Assembly (NCBI GenBank): GCA_025463125.1
Contig: JAOAPX010000051.1
Coordinates: forward strand, 1 to 36,243
Direction: 5' to 3'
Length of the DNA stretch: 36,243 nucleotides
Source: Acidobacteriota bacterium
GTDB taxonomy: Bacteria > Acidobacteriota > Blastocatellia > Pyrinomonadales > Pyrinomonadaceae
Shown here: one piece after another, positions 23,976 to 32,918 of the stretch
Layout: the number at the start of each line of letters is the position of its first letter
Position numbering within the stretch: position 1 is the first letter of the stretch
Notes under the pieces: model-generated
What the model was told of the DNA's origin: nothing
The model's input: only the letters and a program-made list of their open reading frames with translations
The model's database searches: none
Made by a program: the position numbers and the translations under genes

Positions 23976-25331
23976 ATGAGCAACACAACAATTAACCGAC
24001 GTGACTATGCCGTTTCTGAAGATGGTTCAAATTCTGAAACGGCACGTGATATTGATGAACTGCGCCGGCAGGTTGATGAAATCGTTCAGTCAACTCCTGT
24101 AGTGGATTTGCACACGCATCTTTATGCGCCTCAATTTAACGAACTCGGTTTATGGGGAATCGACGAATTACTGAATTACCACTATTTGATTGCCGAGCTT
24201 TTTCGTTTTTCAAGCGTGACGTACGAAGGATTCTGGCGACTGGAAAAACGAGCGCAATCGGATTTGATCTGGAAAACCTTGTTTGTTGAAAACACTCCGC
24301 TGTCAGAAGCCGCAAGCGGAGTTGTCCGGGTGATGTCCGAGCTCGGACTTGATACAAGCGCCCGCGATTTGCGCCAAGCGAGAGAGTTTTTTGAATCGCA
24401 AAATGCGGAAGATTACCTTGAAAAGGTGCTGGAAATCACCCGCGTCACGGACATTGTGATGACAAACGATCCGCTCGACGAAATCGAAATCAAAACCTGG
24501 AATTCGGGCGAGAAGATTGATTCTCGCTTTCACGCGGCGCTTCGTCTTGACCGGCTTTTAAACGGCTGGGCTGACGCCGTGCCGCTGATCAAGGCGCAGG
24601 GTTATGACGTAAAGGAAACAATCGATGACGCCACAATCAAGGAAACGCGCCGTTTTCTCGATGACTGGATTGGGCGTATGAAACCGCTTTATCTGGGCGT
24701 CTCGCTGCCCGATGATTTTGCCTACCCGGAAGAAAGCGCGCGCGGACGTCTTTTGCGCGATGCTGTTCTGCCGACCTGCAAAGAACATGATGTTTCGCTC
24801 GCATTGATGATCGGCGTCAGGCGCAGGGTGAATCCCGCTCTGAAACTTGCCGGCGACGGACTCGGTCGGGCTGATGTCGGCGTGGTTTCGCGCATTTGCG
24901 CCGAAAATTCGGACGTGCGTTTTCTTGTCACGTTTTTGTCTCGGGAAAATCAACACGAATTGTGCGTTGCCGCCAGAAAATTCAGCAATTTAATGCCGTT
25001 CGGCTGCTGGTGGTTTTTAAACAATTCTTCGATCATTTCCGAAATTACGCGCGAACGGTTTGAACTTTTGGGGACTAGTTTTATCCCGCAGCATTCGGAC
25101 GCGCGCATTCTCGACCAGTTGATTTACAAATGGAGTCACTCGCGGCGGCTGATCGCCGAAGCGCTTTTCGAGTCTTACGCCGGTCTCTGGCACAACGGGC
25201 GCCGCGTCAAGCGGTGGGAAATCGAACGCGACGCCGAAAAACTTTTCTCCGGTAATTTTCGCCGCTGGGTCGGGCTCGATGCCGGCGGGCAAAGTTTTGG
25301 AACAGAGCAAAATTACAACGAAACCAAATAA
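23976..25331 (+). CDS. Uronate (glucuronate) isomerase-like metal-dependent TIM barrel
   Basis: 451 residues. The N-terminal VDLHTHLY (H46, H48) is the first metal-binding motif of the amidohydrolase superfamily as found in UxaC. Further UxaC-like features are LGLWGIDELLNYHYLI, RLDRLLNGW, GVRRRVNPALKL and GCWWFLNN, the family's WWF motif. UxaC-type enzymes convert D-glucuronate to D-fructuronate and D-galacturonate to tagaturonate in the cytoplasm. Length is close to E. coli UxaC (470). The sequence is divergent, with an unusual N-terminal extension of about 40 residues, so assignment to the isomerase rather than a related hydrolase rests on the overall pattern and context. The next gene starts 8 bases on. 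Confidence 0.78.
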   Translation: MSNTTINRRDYAVSEDGSNSETARDIDELRRQVDEIVQSTPVVDLHTHLYAPQFNELGLWGIDELLNYHYLIAELFRFSSVTYEGFWRLEKRAQSDLIWKTLFVENTPLSEAASGVVRVMSELGLDTSARDLRQAREFFESQNAEDYLEKVLEITRVTDIVMTNDPLDEIEIKTWNSGEKIDSRFHAALRLDRLLNGWADAVPLIKAQGYDVKETIDDATIKETRRFLDDWIGRMKPLYLGVSLPDDFAYPEESARGRLLRDAVLPTCKEHDVSLALMIGVRRRVNPALKLAGDGLGRADVGVVSRICAENSDVRFLVTFLSRENQHELCVAARKFSNLMPFGCWWFLNNSSIISEITRERFELLGTSFIPQHSDARILDQLIYKWSHSRRLIAEALFESYAGLWHNGRRVKRWEIERDAEKLFSGNFRRWVGLDAGGQSFGTEQNYNETK

Positions 25332-25339
25332 TAAAATTA

Positions 25340-26122
25340 ATGATACAAGCAGAAAATATTACTGATTTAACCGGGCGAACGGCTGTTGTCATCGGCGGAA
25401 CTTCCGGTCTCGGACGCGCAATAGCAACGGGGCTGGCGCGCTCCGGGGCAAATGTTGTCGCAGCCGGCAGGCGCCTCGAATTGATCGAAGAAGTTTGCGC
25501 GGAAATCGAAAGCCTCGGACGCGAAACGCTGCGGCACACGGTTGATGTCTCAAAGCGCGAATCGATCGACCTTTTGCGCGATGCAGTGATCGATCGATTC
25601 AAAGGCGTCGATATTTTGGTTAACGCCGCCGGTCGAACTGCGCGCACGGCTTCCGCAAACGTTGAAGAAGCGGAATGGACGGCGATCATCGATACGAACT
25701 TAAACGGGATGCTGCGCGCCTGCCAGTCTTTTTACGAACCGCTTAAAAAATCCGGTTCCGGGCGAATCGTTAATATCGCTTCGCTGGCGTCCTTTGTCGC
25801 TTTTCACGAAGTCGCCGCATACGGCGCGTCAAAAGCCGGAGCTTTAGCTTTGACCAGAAGTCTCGGCTGCGAATGGGCGCGCGACGGAATAAACGTGAAC
25901 GCGATTGTTCCCGGCGTTTTCCCGACCGAGTTGAACGAAAAATTATTAAACGGAACCGAACGCGGGCGGGAAATTTTAATGCGAACGCCGATGAAGCGTT
26001 TCGGGCGTACCGAAGAAATAACCGGCGCAGCCGTTTTCCTCTCCTCGGCTGCCGCTTCGTTTATCACAGGGCAATCAATTGCCGTTGACGGCGGCTTTCT
26101 CGCTTCGGGAGTTAATTCATAA
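25340..26122 (+). CDS. Short-chain dehydrogenase/reductase (possible uronate reductase step)
   Basis: 260 residues, a classical SDR: the nucleotide motif GGTSGLG (residues 19-25), NAAG near 95, and the catalytic S148, Y161 and K165 (YGASK). The residues after the second strand (AAGRR) favour NADP(H), though this is not decisive. In this position the likely job is reduction of the keto-uronate formed by the isomerase, for example fructuronate to mannonate, replacing the long-chain UxuB used in enteric bacteria; KduD- or gluconate-5-dehydrogenase-like activity is the alternative. It lies 8 bases after the isomerase gene and 13 before the transporter, so it is clearly part of the same unit. Confidence 0.88.
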   Translation: MIQAENITDLTGRTAVVIGGTSGLGRAIATGLARSGANVVAAGRRLELIEEVCAEIESLGRETLRHTVDVSKRESIDLLRDAVIDRFKGVDILVNAAGRTARTASANVEEAEWTAIIDTNLNGMLRACQSFYEPLKKSGSGRIVNIASLASFVAFHEVAAYGASKAGALALTRSLGCEWARDGINVNAIVPGVFPTELNEKLLNGTERGREILMRTPMKRFGRTEEITGAAVFLSSAAASFITGQSIAVDGGFLASGVNS

Positions 26123-26135
26123 AAGGAGAGTATAA

Positions 26136-27518
26136 ATGGCTGTAGAAAATGCTTTTGACGGATCGAATCGAATCAAATCTTTAACCGAAACGGGAGCTGA
26201 GGAATCGGCGGCAAGCGTAACCGGGACGATAGCGGAAGCTCACGAACAGGCAAATGTTTCGAGCGGAGGCAATTTTCGCTGGGTCATCTGTGCTCTATTG
26301 TTTTTCGCGACGACGATCAACTATGTTGACCGACAGGTTCTGGGAATTCTCGCCAAGCCTTTGCAGCAGGAACTCGGCTGGTCGGAATCCGATTACGGTT
26401 TTATCGCAACGGCTTTTACGGGCGCATACGCCATCGGTTTGCTGGTGGTCGGTCGTATGATGGATTGGCTCGGCACGCGCAAAGGCTTTTCGTTTGCCAT
26501 CGTTTTCTGGAGTCTGGCGGCAATGGGACACGCGTTTGCGCGCTCGGCTATGGGCTTCGGAGTAGCGCGTTTCGCTCTCGGACTCGGCGAGGCTGGCAAC
26601 TTTCCCGCAGCCGTTAAAACAACCGCCGAATGGTTTCCGAAAAAAGAAAGGGCGCTGGCGACGGGGATTTTTAATTCCGGTTCAAACGTCGGCGCAATTA
26701 TCGCGCCGCTCGCCGTGCCCTGGATTACTGCCGTCTACGGCTGGCGCGAGGCTTTTATTATTACGGGCGCGCTCGGTTTCGTCTGGCTCATATTCTGGCT
26801 CTGGCTTTACCGGCGTCCGGAAGAACATCCGCGCCTTTCAAAACAGGAATTAGCTTATATTCAAGCGGATGCCGCCGAACCGACAACGAAAATCAAGTGG
26901 GCGAGTTTGATTCCGCACCGGCAAACATGGGCGTTTGCCGCCGGAAAGTTTTTCACCGACCCGGTCTGGTGGTTTTTTCTCTTCTGGCTGCCGAAATTTT
27001 TAAATGAAAATTACGGGCTGACTTTAACGCAGATCGGCGCGCCGCTGATTGTAATCTACGTTGCGGCGGATTTCGGGTCGGTCGGCGGCGGATACCTGTC
27101 ATCGGCGCTGATAAAACGCGGCTGGACGGTCAATCGCGGGCGCAAAACGGCGATGCTCGTCTGCGCACTCTGCGTCGTGCCGATTTATTTCGCTGTTCAC
27201 GCGGCAAATCTTTGGACGGCTGTAGCGCTTATCAGCCTTGCAACGGCGGCGCATCAGGGATTCTCAGCCAATCTTTACACGATTGTTTCAGATACGTTTC
27301 CGCGCCGCGCCGTCGGATCGGTCGTCGGCATGGGCGGTTTTGCCGGTTCAATCAGCGGAATGCTTGTCGCTTCGGCGGTCGGGCTTCTGCTGCAGGCGAC
27401 GGGAAGTTACACGCCTATTTTTCTTCTTGCTTCGGTTGCGTATTTATTTGCGCTCGGCGTAATTCACCTGCTCGTTCCGCGCCTTGAAGCGGCAAAAATT
27501 GATGTTGCGGAAGTTTAA
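26136..27518 (+). CDS. MFS hexuronate transporter-like permease (ExuT/GudP type)
   Basis: 460 residues, twelve predicted membrane helices after a 40-residue cytoplasmic N-terminus. The anion:cation symporter family features are clear: TINYVDRQVLGILAKPL in helix 1, GRMMDWLGTRKGF between helices 2 and 3 (the MFS motif A position), RFALGLGEAGNFPAAVK, and EWFPKKERALATGIFNSG. ExuT and GudP relatives import glucuronate, galacturonate or glucarate with protons across the inner membrane. A good AAGGAG site precedes the ATG. Its position between the SDR and the GH2 gene fits uptake of the monomer released in the periplasm. Confidence 0.9.
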   Translation: MAVENAFDGSNRIKSLTETGAEESAASVTGTIAEAHEQANVSSGGNFRWVICALLFFATTINYVDRQVLGILAKPLQQELGWSESDYGFIATAFTGAYAIGLLVVGRMMDWLGTRKGFSFAIVFWSLAAMGHAFARSAMGFGVARFALGLGEAGNFPAAVKTTAEWFPKKERALATGIFNSGSNVGAIIAPLAVPWITAVYGWREAFIITGALGFVWLIFWLWLYRRPEEHPRLSKQELAYIQADAAEPTTKIKWASLIPHRQTWAFAAGKFFTDPVWWFFLFWLPKFLNENYGLTLTQIGAPLIVIYVAADFGSVGGGYLSSALIKRGWTVNRGRKTAMLVCALCVVPIYFAVHAANLWTAVALISLATAAHQGFSANLYTIVSDTFPRRAVGSVVGMGGFAGSISGMLVASAVGLLLQATGSYTPIFLLASVAYLFALGVIHLLVPRLEAAKIDVAEV

Positions 27519-27522
27519 TTTT

Positions 27523-30500
27523 ATGAATTATCGACACTTGTGTTTATTTTTTGCTTTGTTGTTTTTTGTGTTTTCAACCGACGGTTTCGCCCAAAAAGTT
27601 TCTAACGGTGAAATCAAGCTCGATGCGGGAAAACTGCAAAACGGCTCAAGCGTCGATTTGAGCGGAAGCTGGTTTTATCGACCGGATTACGCGGTCAAAG
27701 GCGGCGAAAAAATTGAATCTTCCGTTATTTCGAAAGATGATTTTGCGGTCGGCGTGCCGCAGTTTCTAAATCCGGTTCGCTGGTGGCTCGATGATTCGGA
27801 AAACTTTAAAAAAAGCGAAGCCGCGCGAATGAAAAAGCTCGGTTTCGCTACCGACCGCGCAGAAGAAGGCTGGTATAAGCTGTCGATCGATTCCGGAAAA
27901 CTTCCCGCTGATAAAAGAGTTTTCATCGAATTTGACGGCGTGGCGATGAAGTCGAAAGTTTTCTTAAACGGTCAAGAACTCGGAAATCACACCGGAATGT
28001 TCAGCCGTTTTCAGTTTGATCTGACGCCGCATCTTAAAACGGGTAAAAATCTGCTCGCCGTCTGGGTTTCGATGGAAAAAATTCCGGTTTCCACTGTTTC
28101 TCTCGGCACAGCCGTGACTGTGAATCTTACGGCTTCCAAAGTTTTATCTCTGAGCAAAGGAATGTTCGGACCGCTGACGCCGGTCGACGATAACCGCGCT
28201 TATGATCTGCACGGCATCTGGCAGCCGGTTCGCTTAACCGTCCGCGGAGCGGCAAAACTCGAAGACGTTTATTTCGTTCCTACTTTGAGCGGGGCAAAAG
28301 TTCACGTCGAAGCGCGCGGGCTCGGGACGAATCAGAGAGCAGTCGTCAAAGCACGCTGGATTGATCCGCAAACAAACAAATTGTTTGCGCAGGCAAAGCC
28401 GCAAACGTTTCAATTAAATTCCGCGGTATCAAACGCGACGCTCGAGATTGATAATCTTAAACCGCGGCATTGGACTCCTGCCGATCCTAATTTGTACAAA
28501 CTCGAAGTGACGCTCGAATCGGAACGAGGCGAAATTCTCGATAAGTTCGCGCAAAAAGTGGGCTTTCGCACTTTTGAAGCGCGCGGCAACAAGCTTTTCT
28601 TAAACGGCAACCCGTATTGGCTGCGCGGCACAAATCAGCTGCCGTACGGCAAGAATCCGTGGGATGCGGCGCTTGCGCGAAAGTTGATTCAGGCAATGCA
28701 CGACAACAACCAGCGCGTGACGCGAACGCACGCGACGCCATGGAACGAGGCGTGGCTTGATGCGGCGGACGAAATCGGGCTCGGCGTCAGCATTGAGGGT
28801 ATTCGCCCGTGGGCATTTGTCGGCAAAATCGGCGCGACTCCGAAAGATTTGTTCGAGCATTGGCTGATGGAAAACGCCGATGTGGTCAAAAGAATTCGCA
28901 ATCATCCGAGCGTTCTGATCTGGACGATCGGCAATGAAATGCTGCTGAGAGACAACGAGAACCCCGAAAAATGGAAACAGCTTTCCGACGTCGTCAAGCA
29001 AACAAGAGAGCTTGACCCGACGCGTCCGACCGTCGTTTCTTCATCGTATCAGCGAGAGCCGGAGCTTTATTCGAAAGTTATCGAGCCGCACAAAATAGAC
29101 GACGGCGACATTGACGATATTCACAGCTACAAAGGATGGTATGCGGATTCGCCGTTTGTCACCGATTCCAAGTTTGAAAAAGAACTCGCAAAATCGAAAT
29201 GGAACCGCCCGTTTATCGGTCAGGAAATGTCAACCGGGTATCCGGATTTGGACACGGGTTTGCCGGTTTTCACGTACACGAAAAATCAGCGCTCGCCGCA
29301 GTCGTGGGTCGGCGTGCATTCTTATCCCGGAAGTGACCCGGAGATTTTTCTCGAACACAACCGCGCCGTGACCAAGCGCTGGGCGGAACAGCTCCGGTTT
29401 GAGCGCGCCGATAAAACCGCCGGATTTATTTTATTTTCAGCCGAATGCTGGTTCGAAGGCAGCTTTGACGAGGCGCGCGTGAAGCCGTATCCGGTCGTCG
29501 AAGCGGTGAAATACGCTTTCGCGCCTGTCGGGCTCGCATTGGAAACGGCGCAGCGCAGATTTTATGCAGGCGACGCGATAAAAACTTCGGTTTTCGTGAC
29601 CAACGACGACGAACAATTTCGTGATTTGCAAAATTTATCGCTCGAAACTTTTTTTGTAGATCAAAACGGAAAACAGATTTCGTCAAATAAATCGGGAAAT
29701 TTAGCGGACTTGAAATATTATGCGACGGCGAAAGTTCCGGTCGAAATAAAGATTCCGCAAACTGAAAATGCGCGCACGAAATTAAGTTTGGTGACTAAGC
29801 TCCGGCAGGAAAATAGGGAAATCAGCCGCACCGTCGATTTGGTCGAAGTTTTCCGGAGACCGGCTGCGGACAAATTGCAGACGAGCGCTGTAAATCTCTC
29901 GCTCGGCGCTGAAATGTCGAAACTTGTCGAAGAGCGATTTCAATCGGTCAGCCGGAACGCCGCGCCTGATTCAGTCGTTTTTGTCGGCGAAGGCGCCGCG
30001 CTCGATGAATTAAAACCGGGCGGAAAACTTTACAGCGCAGCCAGTGAAGGATCGACCGTAATCGTTTTTTCACCCGGCGCGAAACTACAGGAAATTTTTC
30101 CGGATGATGTCATGAGCGTCCGCAAAGTTTCCGGCGAATATGCCGACTGGACGCCGGCAACCGGCACCAAACTCGCCCAAAACCTCGAACCGATGGATTT
30201 GAAGTGGTGGGCACGCACAAACGATTGGCGAGTAATGGTTGCAAGCGAAGCGCATCGCCTGAATCCGAGCGGCAAGGCGCGAGAACTCGTTCGATTCGTT
30301 CCGGCGCACGGCTATATCGCGCTCGACAGAGTTCCGGAATTTATGGCGACGACGCTTTTTGAGATTCCCGTTGGAAAGGGGCGCGTCTGGGTCTGCGATT
30401 TCGATCTGGAAGAATCGATTGCCGCTGATCCGGCGGCGCGAATATTCGCCGAAAACCTTTTAGCGGCAGCCGCCGATCCTGATTCGACGCGCGTTTTAGT

Positions 30501-30552
30501 GAAAATGCCGGCTCATGAAGAAATGCTGACCGGTAAAAAGGTCTCGCCTTAA
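27523..30552 (+). CDS. Secreted GH2-family glycosidase
   Basis: 1009 residues from ATG 27523, chosen because GGAAG lies 9 bases upstream and the product then begins with a clean signal peptide ending near DGFAQ. GH2 domains follow in order: sugar-binding jelly roll (about 30-210), immunoglobulin-like domain (about 225-360), and TIM barrel with acid/base E472 (LIWTIGNEM) and nucleophile E568 (FIGQEMS). C-terminal beta domains and an alpha/beta region (about 790-1000) extend it beyond typical beta-glucuronidases. GH2 includes beta-galactosidases, mannosidases and glucuronidases; the site residues do not decide which. Context favours removal of a uronic acid or the sugar next to it. It starts 4 bases after the transporter. 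Confidence 0.88.
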   Translation: MNYRHLCLFFALLFFVFSTDGFAQKVSNGEIKLDAGKLQNGSSVDLSGSWFYRPDYAVKGGEKIESSVISKDDFAVGVPQFLNPVRWWLDDSENFKKSEAARMKKLGFATDRAEEGWYKLSIDSGKLPADKRVFIEFDGVAMKSKVFLNGQELGNHTGMFSRFQFDLTPHLKTGKNLLAVWVSMEKIPVSTVSLGTAVTVNLTASKVLSLSKGMFGPLTPVDDNRAYDLHGIWQPVRLTVRGAAKLEDVYFVPTLSGAKVHVEARGLGTNQRAVVKARWIDPQTNKLFAQAKPQTFQLNSAVSNATLEIDNLKPRHWTPADPNLYKLEVTLESERGEILDKFAQKVGFRTFEARGNKLFLNGNPYWLRGTNQLPYGKNPWDAALARKLIQAMHDNNQRVTRTHATPWNEAWLDAADEIGLGVSIEGIRPWAFVGKIGATPKDLFEHWLMENADVVKRIRNHPSVLIWTIGNEMLLRDNENPEKWKQLSDVVKQTRELDPTRPTVVSSSYQREPELYSKVIEPHKIDDGDIDDIHSYKGWYADSPFVTDSKFEKELAKSKWNRPFIGQEMSTGYPDLDTGLPVFTYTKNQRSPQSWVGVHSYPGSDPEIFLEHNRAVTKRWAEQLRFERADKTAGFILFSAECWFEGSFDEARVKPYPVVEAVKYAFAPVGLALETAQRRFYAGDAIKTSVFVTNDDEQFRDLQNLSLETFFVDQNGKQISSNKSGNLADLKYYATAKVPVEIKIPQTENARTKLSLVTKLRQENREISRTVDLVEVFRRPAADKLQTSAVNLSLGAEMSKLVEERFQSVSRNAAPDSVVFVGEGAALDELKPGGKLYSAASEGSTVIVFSPGAKLQEIFPDDVMSVRKVSGEYADWTPATGTKLAQNLEPMDLKWWARTNDWRVMVASEAHRLNPSGKARELVRFVPAHGYIALDRVPEFMATTLFEIPVGKGRVWVCDFDLEESIAADPAARIFAENLLAAAADPDSTRVLVKMPAHEEMLTGKKVSP

Positions 30553-30560
30553 GAGGCGAG
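30543..30560 (+). repeat. Hairpin overlapping the GH2 stop codon
   Basis: CTCGCCT (30543-30549) pairs with AGGCGAG (30554-30560) around the loop TAAG, which contains part of the stop codon. No T-run follows. It could stabilise the 3' end of the upstream message or slow transcription. Confidence 0.45.
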
Positions 30561-30865
30561 GATAAATTAAACGGGAAAAGATAAATAACGGCAAAGCGCC
30601 TTCTTTTAACTTTTAATTTTTGTTTTGCGCAGAAAAAGTCATAGGCAAACGCACAAAAGCTTTAGGCGGTTACTGAGTCATCAGTAGCCGCTCGCCCGAT
30701 GATAATCGCCGCGCCAAAAAAATTAAGTTACGAGCGTTTAGCCGCTATCGACCAGCGAGAAATAAAAATAAAGCGGAATAATCGCCTATAAATTCAAGAA
30801 TTTGAGAATTAGGCGATTCATCTCAGGCAAAGGGCTTAAGACAAATTTCCAGGAGAATCTAAATT
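30561..30865. other. Intergenic segment of about 300 bases with two hairpins
   Basis: Between the GH2 and DUF2264 genes. GCGGTTACTGA (30666-30676) pairs with TCAGTAGCCGC (30681-30691), 11 bp with one wobble and a 4-base loop. AATCGCCTA (30780-30788) pairs perfectly with TAGGCGATT (30810-30818). No coding sequence was found. The first hairpin lacks a T-run, so it looks more like a REP-type or regulatory structure than a terminator. A promoter for the next gene may lie here but none is obvious. Confidence 0.5.
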
Positions 30866-32818
30866 ATGAAAAGAAGAGATTTTATTTATCTGAGCGCGGC
30901 GGGAACACTAGGTTTGGCAACCGGCTCTTCGTTTGCATCGCCGCTTGCATTTATGGGGAAAGGCAGTTCCCGGGAGTCGATCGATTTTTATTTTCTCGAA
31001 ATACTTGAAGGCTTTTTGCGAAATGCCCGTCAAACTTCCGACAGTTTCGCCGTCTGCGATTTTCCGCAAGGAACGATGCTCAAGAGCTGCTTGACGCCTT
31101 CAGGGAAAACTTATGTTTCGGTGGCACGGATGATGCCGGCGATTGCCGCCTGGGTGATGGCTAAAAAACAACCGTCCGTTTTTCGCGTCGGCAATGAATC
31201 TTTTAATTTAATGGATGTGCTGTTGGCGGCATTTAAGAACTCGTTTAATCCGGCGCACCCGCATTACTGGGGAGAGCCGCCGGCAGATAAACCGACGCAG
31301 CGTTCGGTTGAAGCAGCGCTTGTGGCATGGGCGCTTTGGCAGCTCGGCGACGATTTTCTGGCAAAGCTCACCTCGAAAGAACGTGCTGATATCAATAAAT
31401 GGCTGGAAAGCTGCACGCAGGTTCCGGAGCGCGAAAATAATCACGCGTGGTTTACGGCGATGAATCAGGCGGCGCGGCTTTCTCTTGGGAAAAAATGGAA
31501 GGAATTCTCCGGCTCTGAAGAATGGATGCTGGCTGACTTAAAAGCGATGGAAGGGCTCGCCAAATCCGCCGAAGACGGCTGGTACAGCGATTCGCCCACG
31601 CAATCGGTTTACGATTATTATAATTTTTGGACTTTTGCGAGCCATTTCCTTTACTGGAACCGCATGATCGGCAAAGATTACCCGGAATTTTCAGCCCGTT
31701 TCAGTGCCAGATTAAAGAGATTTCTAGAAAAAACCCCGTACTTTTTTGCCGAAAACGGAAGTCATATTTTGTTCGGGCGTTCGCTCAGTTATCGGTGGGC
31801 GGTTTTGATGCCGCTCGTCGAATCTTACGTGCAGGGACTTTGGACGGAATCGCCCGGGTTGCTGCGCTCGCTGGTTCGACGAAATCTCGAATATCACTGG
31901 AAGGTCGGAACATTCGACAAAGAAAACGGCAAGCTTCGTGAAACTTTAACAGAACATGGCAGCACGGCGGTCAGGGAAATTTACATCGATAACGGGCATC
32001 CGTACTGGTGTATGCAGGCTTTTTCGCTTTATTCGATTCCGCAAAATGATGCTTTCTGGACAGCAAAAGAAGAACCATTGCCGGTAGAGCGGGCTGATTA
32101 CAAAATTCGGCTTGAAAAACCGCAGCTGATGCTCATCGGCACGAAAAAATCCGGTCAGGTGCGTCTTTTGGAAGCGCGCAACGAATCGCGACGCCCGCGT
32201 TATCGCGACGGTTATCATAAATTCAGTTATTCGTCGCACTTTCCTTTTAATTATACATCTCTTGAAGACCGCTCGACGTGGGATCAGGCGCTTGTCTTTC
32301 GAGATATGGAAACGGGTTTATGCTACGGTCGTAGCGGCATAAAAACCGGCTCGCTGACCGCTGACGGTATAGAAACAGAATGGTGGGCGCAGCTCGGCTC
32401 TTTGCGCTTCGACGTCGTTACGCGCATTGACATAAAAGGTGAATTTGAAGAACGCGCGCATATAATTACGGCGCCGGCAAATGCACTTAACAAAATTGAA
32501 GTTTTAGAAGGCTCGTCGGTTTTAGGTTTGATGAACGGCGAAAATTACGAGCGAACTGTAAAACCAAAGCTCCGGATACTTCGCTCGCCACACAGCAAAA
32601 TGGTCGTTGCCTCATGGAATATTGAGGGCTTTGATCGGCTCGAAACAACCGAGACGTTCGATAAAAAAATCCAAACCAACGTCAACGTCATCTACCCGCG
32701 AATGGTTATTAATACTTTGCAAAAGCAGTTGACAGCCGGGCAAACAAAGCTCGTCAGCCGCCATTACGCAAGCCCTCGACCGCTCAAGTTAAAAGAGCTT
32801 TTGCGTCGATCTGTTTAG
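30866..32818 (+). CDS. DUF2264 family protein with Tat signal, probable glycosidase
   Basis: 650 residues. It starts with a twin-arginine signal (KRRDFIYLSAAG, then a hydrophobic stretch ending near SFASP), so it is exported folded. The body matches the DUF2264 family: an alpha-helical N-terminal two thirds (for example NNHAWFTAMNQAARL, YYNFWTFASHFLYW, LFGRSLSYRWAVLMPL) and a beta-rich C-terminal third. My recollection is that family members were later classed as a CAZy family with glucuronidase activity (GH154); that needs checking. Such a role would fit this locus. AGGAGA gives a good ribosome-binding site. It is separated from the GH2 gene by 313 bases and may have its own promoter. Confidence 0.82.
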   Translation: MKRRDFIYLSAAGTLGLATGSSFASPLAFMGKGSSRESIDFYFLEILEGFLRNARQTSDSFAVCDFPQGTMLKSCLTPSGKTYVSVARMMPAIAAWVMAKKQPSVFRVGNESFNLMDVLLAAFKNSFNPAHPHYWGEPPADKPTQRSVEAALVAWALWQLGDDFLAKLTSKERADINKWLESCTQVPERENNHAWFTAMNQAARLSLGKKWKEFSGSEEWMLADLKAMEGLAKSAEDGWYSDSPTQSVYDYYNFWTFASHFLYWNRMIGKDYPEFSARFSARLKRFLEKTPYFFAENGSHILFGRSLSYRWAVLMPLVESYVQGLWTESPGLLRSLVRRNLEYHWKVGTFDKENGKLRETLTEHGSTAVREIYIDNGHPYWCMQAFSLYSIPQNDAFWTAKEEPLPVERADYKIRLEKPQLMLIGTKKSGQVRLLEARNESRRPRYRDGYHKFSYSSHFPFNYTSLEDRSTWDQALVFRDMETGLCYGRSGIKTGSLTADGIETEWWAQLGSLRFDVVTRIDIKGEFEERAHIITAPANALNKIEVLEGSSVLGLMNGENYERTVKPKLRILRSPHSKMVVASWNIEGFDRLETTETFDKKIQTNVNVIYPRMVINTLQKQLTAGQTKLVSRHYASPRPLKLKELLRRSV

Positions 32819-32855
32819 TATAATTATATTTGTTAATTAAAGAACGGGAGGATTC

Positions 32856-32894
32856 ATGTTTGAAACGACGCACCGTTTATTTAAGAAGGAATGA
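32856..32894 (+). CDS. Twelve-codon leader ORF before receptor 2
   Basis: A strong Shine-Dalgarno (GGGAGG, 32846-32851) sits 4 bases before an ATG that opens a frame of 12 codons (MFETTHRLFKKE) ending in TGA at 32892-32894. The receptor ATG is 24 bases further on and has only a weak site of its own. The mini-ORF could therefore couple or regulate receptor translation. It is not known to encode a functional peptide. Confidence 0.35.
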   Translation: MFETTHRLFKKE

Positions 32895-32918
32895 GGAAAC
32901 AGTTCGATCAAGCGGATT

